Shown here one piece after another: positions 27,575-32,436 of a stretch of DNA of 32,436 nt. Within the stretch, counting starts at the first letter, position 1, and the number at the start of each line of letters is the position of its first letter. Below the pieces are notes generated by a model. The model was not told where the DNA came from. It did no database searches and worked only from the letters and a program-made list of their open reading frames with translations. Where the stretch lies: positions 1 through 32,436 of the IMG/VR virus record IMGVR_UViG_3300017991_000287, one strand, 5' to 3'. The stretch comes from a virus. The position numbers were made by a program, and so were the translations under genes.

Positions 27575-29202
27575 TTCTGCAACCCTTCCCCTGTGCCTGC
27601 CGTGGAATTATCATTAGATTCTTCAGCATCCTCATCATCAATGCCTACATCTGCCTGCGCTGGCTGAGTAGAAGCCGCCGACGCGGTGAAGATAAAATCG
27701 CGCCACGATACGTTAGCGCCTGCGTTTGCCTCGTTGATGGCGTTCGCTTGCTCTATCGCCTGCCGGATGTCGGCAGCTTTCTCGCTCAAAACGCCCCTGA
27801 CTTCACGGCCTTGACTCTTAGTAATCGCACTGAGCGATGTTGCGCCCATGTCGTAGCGCTTTTCATCTGCTTTTGCCTGCTTGTCAGGGTCAACCCAATC
27901 AAAAAACGGCAGCGACCACTCAACCCGCCACCATTCGCTACGCCCGTTTTTGTCTACTGGTGCCGGGGGCAAGTCGCCTTCCTTGATAGCCTTGGCAATA
28001 CGCCAGTTCCATAGCGGCTGCAAAAACACCTTTATCACCCAATCGTGCCACTCGGTGAATATGTGCTTGCTGTGAATAAGCGCCGCACGCTGGCTGCTGA
28101 AGCTGCCCTCGGTGAAAATAAGCATCAGAAACTCGTAAGGAATATCCAAACAGGCTGCGATGGCCTGAAGCTCGTGCTTCATGTAGTCAACATATTCACG
28201 GCTCGGCGTCTTGCCTTCAAAGGCTTCCATTTCCTCGTCAACGCCGATGTTGTGGACGCGACCCCAATCCTGCTTTTCTACGCGCTGCTGGTCTTTGCCG
28301 TCGCTGTTTGTCTTGGTGTATGCTCCGCGCCCGCGCTGGTTAGGCAGAATCTTCCTAACCTTGCGGACAAACTGCTGCATTGCGTCCAGCTTGATTTTGT
28401 TGAGCACATTCTCGTCGGTTTCGTCGTAATCGCGCAGCTTGGCTACTGCTGGCGCGAGGCGGCTAACCCCGCGCACCTGGTCTATGCGGTCAGGCTCAAA
28501 GCAGAAAAGCATGTTTTCTTTCCGCACAAACTGGCTGCGGCTCTTGTCTACGGCCCCGCCTTGGCTGCGCGGACATACAAAATAGCCCGTCAGTATGCCG
28601 CCCTTGGTGCGCCGAATACCCTGTGTAATGCTTTCATCTGCTGCAAACTTCTGTGGGGTGGCTATCAGTGCGCTCTCTACGGGCTGAATCTGCCCATTCT
28701 GCAACAGGATAAAACCGCAATCCCCGTCTATCATGCGGTGGCTGATAACCATTTTCTGAAGCGTTACCAAGTCAACACCCGCTAGCTGCCGGTGGTCGCA
28801 AGTCTTGGAATATATATCATTCCACCAGTTTTCGGCCCGCTGGTTCCATGCTTCGTCCCTGGTATGCGCCTGCGGCTTTATGCCTTTCCAAACGGCATAT
28901 TCGATGAATCTGTTGACCGCACCGCGCACAATCTCGTTGTTTCTGTACAAGTCGCGGCATTCCAGCCTTAGTGTGTCCCGGTCATATTCGCCAAGCGCAA
29001 ACTCTTCTGTGCCCACCAGCGCTCGCTGCCATGCCTGATAGGTGCGGCGCCGGGTGTCGATTACTCCAGCGTAAGCGGTGCCTGGCCCGTACATCATCGG
29101 GCTGCCTTGCGCTTCCTGTATAGCGGACTTGTCAGCTATTCGCCTGAATGCGTAGCCGGGTGCCACTTCCACAAGAAACTTGTCAAGTGCGCTTAGCTTC
29201 AT
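27562..29202 (-). CDS. Portal protein, lambda family
   Basis: A 546-residue portal protein of the lambda B/PF05136 family. Typical phrases include RNNEIVRGAVNRFIEYAVWK, GFILLQNGQIQPVES, AFEGKTPSREYVDYMKHELQ and AACLDIPYEFLMLIFTEGSF. Twelve copies would form the ring at the capsid vertex through which DNA is packaged. It follows the gpW/DUF6148-like gene with a 4-nt overlap. The C-terminus is Asp/Glu-rich (DDEDAEESND). Confidence 0.92.
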   Translation of the reverse strand: MKLSALDKFLVEVAPGYAFRRIADKSAIQEAQGSPMMYGPGTAYAGVIDTRRRTYQAWQRALVGTEEFALGEYDRDTLRLECRDLYRNNEIVRGAVNRFIEYAVWKGIKPQAHTRDEAWNQRAENWWNDIYSKTCDHRQLAGVDLVTLQKMVISHRMIDGDCGFILLQNGQIQPVESALIATPQKFAADESITQGIRRTKGGILTGYFVCPRSQGGAVDKSRSQFVRKENMLFCFEPDRIDQVRGVSRLAPAVAKLRDYDETDENVLNKIKLDAMQQFVRKVRKILPNQRGRGAYTKTNSDGKDQQRVEKQDWGRVHNIGVDEEMEAFEGKTPSREYVDYMKHELQAIAACLDIPYEFLMLIFTEGSFSSQRAALIHSKHIFTEWHDWVIKVFLQPLWNWRIAKAIKEGDLPPAPVDKNGRSEWWRVEWSLPFFDWVDPDKQAKADEKRYDMGATSLSAITKSQGREVRGVLSEKAADIRQAIEQANAINEANAGANVSWRDFIFTASAASTQPAQADVGIDDEDAEESNDNSTAGTGEGLQKWLT

Positions 29203-29495
29203 GGCGTGGCAATCTCCGTGTTAGCGTCTGCCAGCGTCACGGTGCCGTAAACCAACTCGGATAGCTGGTTCTGAAGGTCGTTGATTAGTGCTGTGCCCGC
29301 GTTGGGATCACGCCGAGTCACAGTGCGATTGGTTATTGTATAGCTTTGGATTTCATCGCTTGAAAGCTTGGTCTGCGCGGTGCGTGCCGCAATGTACTGG
29401 TCAAGTATGTAGGTTGCTTCTGCTTTCAGAAGCGCGTTAGAGATTTTGGCAATCTCTGTCTCCCAAGCCGACTTCACATCGTCTATTGCTGCCAT
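29199..29495 (-). CDS. Head-tail joining protein (DUF6148/gpW-like)
   Basis: A 98-residue helical protein with a small beta part (SYTITNRTVTRRDPNAGTAL), in the order of the gpW/DUF6148-like head-tail joining family, and directly upstream of the portal as lambda W is. It would sit below the portal and help seal the packaged head. The ribosome site GGGGA precedes the ATG. Its promoter lies at 29534-29562. Confidence 0.75.
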   Translation of the reverse strand: MAAIDDVKSAWETEIAKISNALLKAEATYILDQYIAARTAQTKLSSDEIQSYTITNRTVTRRDPNAGTALINDLQNQLSELVYGTVTLADANTEIATP

Positions 29496-29507
29496 ATATT
29501 CCCCACG

Positions 29508-29590
29508 GGTAAACTTTTGTTGACGTCACGGGTAGCGTAGTCAGCTTTTGTTGACGTGTCAAGCGGGGGTGTAAACTTTTTTTGACATTG
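29508..29590. repeat. Three operator-like repeats at exact 31-bp spacing
   Basis: The motif CTTTTGTTGAC (third copy CTTTTTTTGAC) starts at 29514, 29545 and 29576 on the plus strand, a period of exactly 31 bp, about three helical turns. Copies 1 and 3 share a preceding GTAAA. The middle copy lies within the -35/spacer of the promoter at 29534-29562, copy 1 near its transcription start, copy 3 upstream. This looks like a cooperative binding array for a phage regulator. Confidence 0.6.
29534..29562 (-). promoter_or_regulatory. Late promoter for portal/head operon
   Basis: Minus strand TTGACA (29562-29557, a perfect -35), a 17-bp spacer and TACGCT (29539-29534). The expected start is near 29527, upstream of the head joining gene at 29495. 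It is preceded by the terminator at 29598-29627 and overlapped by the 31-bp-spaced repeats, so it starts a separately controlled transcript. Confidence 0.55.
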
Positions 29591-29597
29591 TGGGCAC

Positions 29598-29627
29598 AAA
29601 AAAGCCCCCGCCGGTTAGGGCAGGGGC
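29598..29627 (-). terminator. Strong intrinsic terminator after zinc-ribbon moron
   Basis: The minus strand reads GCCCCTGCC (29627-29619), a 6-nt loop CTAACC, GGCGGGGGC (29612-29604), then TTTTTT (29603-29598). The 9-bp stem has one T-G pair. It ends the monocistronic zinc-ribbon gene. Confidence 0.85.
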
Positions 29628-29645
29628 AGGGGGGGGTGATTGGCT

Positions 29646-29912
29646 CTATTTACCGCTGAGCTTGTTTAGCAGCGACTTCAGCCGTGATTCGCGCTCTTGC
29701 TTATCCTTGGGTGCGCCCTCTGGCACTATGCCAAACTTGGCGCTGCACTCTGGGCAGAATGTTAGGTCAACCTTGGACTCCCAAAAGACGCCATAACAGT
29801 ATGCATCTTTGCCGACGCCAACAATGCCCGCGTTCCATCCTTTCGGAAAACCGCCGCCTGTTTCTTCCACCTTGCCGCAATCGTCGCATGTGTATGTTGT
29901 TTTGCTTCCCAT
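29646..29912 (-). CDS. Zinc-ribbon moron protein (88 aa)
   Basis: An 88-residue protein. The ATG at 29912 follows AGGAGGCAGCAC; an upstream ATG at 29990 overlaps the promoter and adds a basic non-conserved stretch. Two knuckles, CDDC (near residue 9) and CPEC (near 52), form a zinc ribbon around a Gly-rich middle (GGGFPKGWNAGIVGVGKDAY). It lies between terminase and portal with its own promoter (29962-29990) and terminator (29598-29627): the definition of a moron. Such genes often alter host behaviour; the function here is unknown. Confidence 0.75.
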   Translation of the reverse strand: MGSKTTYTCDDCGKVEETGGGFPKGWNAGIVGVGKDAYCYGVFWESKVDLTFCPECSAKFGIVPEGAPKDKQERESRLKSLLNKLSGK

Positions 29913-29961
29913 GTGCTGCCTCCTTTTGGTTTTGGTCTTCTGCCCGTGTCTGTTGCGTGGG

Positions 29962-29990
29962 AATATCGCACACCACGCGCCAACCGTCAA
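29962..29990 (-). promoter_or_regulatory. Sigma70-like promoter of the moron gene
   Basis: Minus strand TTGACG (29990-29985), 17-bp spacer, GATATT (29967-29962), with an AT-rich AATAAATAG just upstream. The -35 box lies immediately after the terminase stop. Expected start near 29955, 40 bp before the ATG at 29912. Confidence 0.55.
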
Positions 29991-29994
29991 CTAT

Positions 29995-31743
29995 TTATTC
30001 GACGCTCAATGTCGTGTGAAGCATACCGTCAATCGTCGCAGCCAGCACTTGAAGCACCTCGCAATCCCACAAGTGGTTGTTCGGGTGCCCGCGCTTGGTC
30101 TGCCACTTCCCGTCAACACGCTCCTCACTGGCTACCTGCTTGCAGTATTTTTCCTCAATGCCCCGATAAACGTACCACTTCCGCAAGTGCTCGCCACGCA
30201 ACATCTGCAATGCTATGCTCTTGAATATGTCAGTGTGAAATGTCACCTGTGCAATGCTGGTTTCACCCTGCCCCATCTTGCCCTCAAACGGGTCAACAAC
30301 ACCCTGCTTGAATGGCAGCGCTATCTGCTCGCTGCCGATGGTCGGCATCCATTGCCACTGCAAGCAAGCCTCGTATACTTCCATCTTGCGGTCGCTGTAC
30401 CCATTGTCAACGTATACCAGGCTGGCGTTATGCGTCTGGTCGCATTCACGCAAGTCGTCCAGCAGCACGCCATATCCCCAATCGAGCAAGCCCGAATCAC
30501 CGCCCTCTATCCACTCACGCGCAACCCACCAGTGGTGCCCCTTCTGCATGTCTGCGGTGACATAGACGGCCTTCTCTTTGGGCAGCCATATCTGGAAGTC
30601 TGGCCCTGTGCTTATTAGCTGGCCCTTGCCGTAATCTGCCTGGCGCTCGGCCACTATCCCCTCTGGCGTACTTTCACGCTGGTGGTGCCACTTCTCGGCC
30701 AGGTGCTCGTACATGAACACCTTGAGCTGCTGCGGCCCGCCGTGTTTAGCACGCAGAAACGCCTCGGCTATCGCCCCGAAATCGCCCGACTTGAATGGCA
30801 TGTAGAATGAGCTTATGTGATAGCTACGCCGCCAGCTTGCCGCCTTTTCGTTGGTTGCCACCCATTTGCCGCCCCTAACCACGGCCATGCGCTCGCTATT
30901 CTCAATGCGTGTACCGTCAGGGGTTACATAGTGCGCTGAATCCCGCACCTTCTGCCAGTCGTAGCTGCCATCTTCGCGCTTGCAGTCTTCCCACTTCAGC
31001 CCGTAGCTGCTTGTCTCTGTGCCCATCTCGAAAGCAAAGAGGTTGCCCGTCTGCGGATCTTTCATCATCCATTTGCGCTGGTCGCCCGCCTCGTATTCCA
31101 CAAATATCGGGTCGTCCTCGCTGCTCTGCTTCATGGTCGGGTCAGGGCTGCTTATCCAAACAATATGCGAGAAGGGCACGGTGTCGCAGCGCTTCCGAAT
31201 CATGCCGGGGGTCAGCCCTGGATACGTTGAAAACTCGTCTGCGATTATCAATGACCACGGGTTACGCTTGAAGGCCATCTTGTTTTTCGGCCACGCCGCC
31301 GCCACGGTCATGTCTGCGAAGTCTACCCGCCCCTCGACCTCACGCGCCTTCCGCAGTTTGGCAGCAGTAGCAGCGCAGCAGCCCAGCCCGCCGACAATCC
31401 TGCTCTTGAAGTCTTCCTCTGCCGCCTTCTGGTCGCCCCACACATAAAGTACCCGCCTCGGTGCCACGGCCACGGCGTACCTTATCGGGTTGAGGCATAC
31501 ATTCTCGGTTCCCCCGGCCTGCGAGCACTTCAAGATGGCCTGCTCACGCACGTTGGGGTTGAAGCAGTTTTCCGCTGGCTCTTTCCAGAAGGGCAGCAGG
31601 TCTGGGTCGTAGAAGCCCTTATATTCTGTCGGGTAGGCGGGGTTTAGCGCGAAGTCAACATTTGTTGACGCCCACTCCCAAACGGGCTGCTCATCTATCA
31701 CCGAAAGGCCGGTGCAGATAATATCTATTGCTGACTGGCGCAT
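29995..31743 (-). CDS. Terminase large subunit, GpA family
   Basis: A 582-residue DNA-packaging motor and nuclease. The ATG at 31743 has GGCGGGGAGA upstream; an ATG at 31848 would lie inside the small subunit gene. The ATPase domain shows a lambda-gpA-like deviant Walker A, KCSQAGGTE (72-80), in which the lysine leads the loop as in lambda KSARVGYS, and Walker B LIIADE (165-170). The nuclease domain is marked by VYVTADMQKGHHWWVAREW and LVYVDNGYSDRKMEVY with acidic metal ligands. Overlaps the small subunit gene by 19 nt. It cuts concatemeric DNA and drives it into the procapsid. Confidence 0.92.
   Translation of the reverse strand: MRQSAIDIICTGLSVIDEQPVWEWASTNVDFALNPAYPTEYKGFYDPDLLPFWKEPAENCFNPNVREQAILKCSQAGGTENVCLNPIRYAVAVAPRRVLYVWGDQKAAEEDFKSRIVGGLGCCAATAAKLRKAREVEGRVDFADMTVAAAWPKNKMAFKRNPWSLIIADEFSTYPGLTPGMIRKRCDTVPFSHIVWISSPDPTMKQSSEDDPIFVEYEAGDQRKWMMKDPQTGNLFAFEMGTETSSYGLKWEDCKREDGSYDWQKVRDSAHYVTPDGTRIENSERMAVVRGGKWVATNEKAASWRRSYHISSFYMPFKSGDFGAIAEAFLRAKHGGPQQLKVFMYEHLAEKWHHQRESTPEGIVAERQADYGKGQLISTGPDFQIWLPKEKAVYVTADMQKGHHWWVAREWIEGGDSGLLDWGYGVLLDDLRECDQTHNASLVYVDNGYSDRKMEVYEACLQWQWMPTIGSEQIALPFKQGVVDPFEGKMGQGETSIAQVTFHTDIFKSIALQMLRGEHLRKWYVYRGIEEKYCKQVASEERVDGKWQTKRGHPNNHLWDCEVLQVLAATIDGMLHTTLSVE
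31654..31669. other. Short palindrome GTCAACA-TT-TGTTGAC inside terminase gene
   Basis: A 7-bp inverted repeat with a 2-bp centre, sharing the TTGAC element of the 31-bp-spaced array near 29514-29590. It lies in coding sequence of the large terminase (codons for A-S-T-N-V-D-F-A), so it may be a chance match or a distant auxiliary site for the same regulator. Confidence 0.3.
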
Positions 31744-32204
31744 TCTCCCCGCCTTTGTACGGCCTCGGTTGTCCACCGCTTCACCCTGTCGCGCAGCTCT
31801 TTGGCTTTCTCGACCTGTGCAGCATCTCTTGTCTCGACCATCACCCACTGCACAAATTCCTCAAGTGCCCCAGCCAGTACGCCGCAAAACTCTAGCAAAT
31901 CAGCGTGGTATTCTTCCAGTGGTATCAGCCGATCCTCTATCTGGTCGATTTTCACCTGGTACATCTTGCACTCAAGCTCTAGCTTCCTGCGCTTCAAGTC
32001 AGCATTGGCACCAGTGACCTCTTCCTTCTGTATCTCTTTATAGTCCTGTATGAACTTGCTGCAAGCGGCCACGTCCCACCCCCGGCCAGTCTTCATCGGG
32101 AAGCCTTCTTTTTCCAGCCAGCTCTTATACAATGCCTGCCGAGTTATCTCTAGAGCCTCGGCTAGCTCGGTTGTCGTTTTCGCAAACTGCTTCACCACCG
32201 TCAC
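31725..32204 (-). CDS. Terminase small subunit (Nu1-like)
   Basis: A 159-residue protein with an N-terminal helix-turn-helix (TTELAEALEITRQALYKSWL, 11-30, then a GFPMKTGRGWDV wing as in lambda Nu1-like proteins) and a C-terminal helical oligomerisation region (LKRRKLELECKMYQVKIDQI). It recognises the packaging start site and recruits the large subunit, next gene in the same operon. Start overlaps the preceding small gene by 4 nt. Confidence 0.85.
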   Translation of the reverse strand: MTVVKQFAKTTTELAEALEITRQALYKSWLEKEGFPMKTGRGWDVAACSKFIQDYKEIQKEEVTGANADLKRRKLELECKMYQVKIDQIEDRLIPLEEYHADLLEFCGVLAGALEEFVQWVMVETRDAAQVEKAKELRDRVKRWTTEAVQRRGECASQQ

Positions 32205-32383
32205 CTTTCCTTGATCATCACCTCTAACTGCTTATCAAACATCTCAGCCAGCTTCAAGCCCTGCGCCCTGAACATCAGTGGAATAGCTAATGTCACGCGC
32301 ACCTCGTCGCCGTCGGCCTGGAACGCTGACTTGATGTTGGGTATGTATCCCACAAAGCAGATGCCCTCGTTTTCTTCGCTCAT
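32201..32383 (-). CDS. Small hypothetical protein upstream of terminase (60 aa)
   Basis: A 60-residue protein (MSEENEGICFVGYIPNIKSA) with a beta-alpha pattern, GDEVRVTLAIPLMF then a helix LKLAEMFDKQLEVMIKER. It overlaps the small terminase start by 4 nt and the preceding partial gene by ATGA. No family recognised. Confidence 0.65.
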   Translation of the reverse strand: MSEENEGICFVGYIPNIKSAFQADGDEVRVTLAIPLMFRAQGLKLAEMFDKQLEVMIKER

Positions 32384-32436
32384 TTTTTGTCAACCCTTAC
32401 CATTTTGCTTATTTGTGCGGAAAATACTCCTATACT
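32380..32436 (-). CDS. C-terminal end of an upstream gene, partial
   Basis: An open frame enters from the right edge and ends SAQISKMVRVDKK with TGA at 32380, overlapping the next ATG as ATGA. The ATGA overlap, common in this operon, supports it as the end of a real gene. Only 18 residues are visible. Confidence 0.4.
   Translation of the reverse strand, partial: SIGVFSAQISKMVRVDKK

Noticed and set aside
1-32436. tRNA genes
   Set aside because: No convincing T-loop GTTCGAATC-type element with a matching acceptor stem was seen on either strand by eye.
1-32436. Diversity-generating retroelement
   Set aside because: No reverse transcriptase gene and no template/variable repeat pair could be found; the repeat-rich protein at the left edge is explained by tandem duplication.

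Overview
The window is a contiguous piece of a tailed double-stranded DNA bacteriophage or prophage. Every gene I can support lies on the minus strand, so the functional order runs from high to low coordinates. The layout is lambda-like: small terminase, GpA-type large terminase, lambda-type portal, ClpP-like protease with a nested scaffold, major capsid, head-tail connectors, and a tail module with a 654-residue tape measure. No sheath protein is seen, so a siphovirus with a non-contractile tail is most likely. No integrase, repressor or host gene is visible, and genes run off both ends, so I cannot tell a free phage genome from a prophage.

Right part (32436 to about 20500, packaging, head and connectors): end of an unknown gene, a small orf, terminase subunits, then a small zinc-ribbon gene with its own promoter and terminator (a moron), then a second promoter overlapped by three operator-like repeats, then DUF6148-like joining protein, portal, protease/scaffold, a head-fibre-like protein with a signal peptide, capsid, an 80-residue protein between two terminators, and head-tail closure and tail completion proteins. 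A two-domain protein with a sulfotransferase half sits just before the putative major tail protein.

Middle part (about 20500 to 10568, tail and lysis): a chaperone-position gene with an overlapping small ORF, tape measure, a large appendage protein with about 17-residue repeats, several small structural proteins, four consecutive proteins with Sec signal peptides, a tiny lipoprotein candidate, an XhlA-like membrane protein and a permuted NlpC/P60 (YiiX-like) peptidase. The last three form a probable lysis cassette.

Left part (10500 to 1, recombination, replication and accessory): a promoter followed by small orfs, Erf-type annealing protein, zinc ribbon, coiled-coil protein, DUF3127-like SSB, a structured leader, ParB-MT-A70 methyltransferase, PD-(D/E)XK nuclease, replication initiator-like protein, fused primase-helicase, a pair of tandem paralogues, small Cys-rich proteins, and a partial protein built of hexapeptide repeats (10 copies of an 18-bp DNA repeat at the window edge).

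Host: good Shine-Dalgarno sequences precede most genes, the signal peptides are ordinary Sec type, and two promoters are sigma70-like. One promoter also fits the Bacteroidota TAnnTTTG box, but consistent SD use argues against Bacteroidota. A Gram-negative bacterium, possibly of the Verrucomicrobiota/Lentisphaerota/Kiritimatiellota group, is only a guess. Genes are tightly packed, many with ATGA or TAATG overlaps. No stretch over 300 bases lacks a gene; the longest sparse stretch is 774-982.
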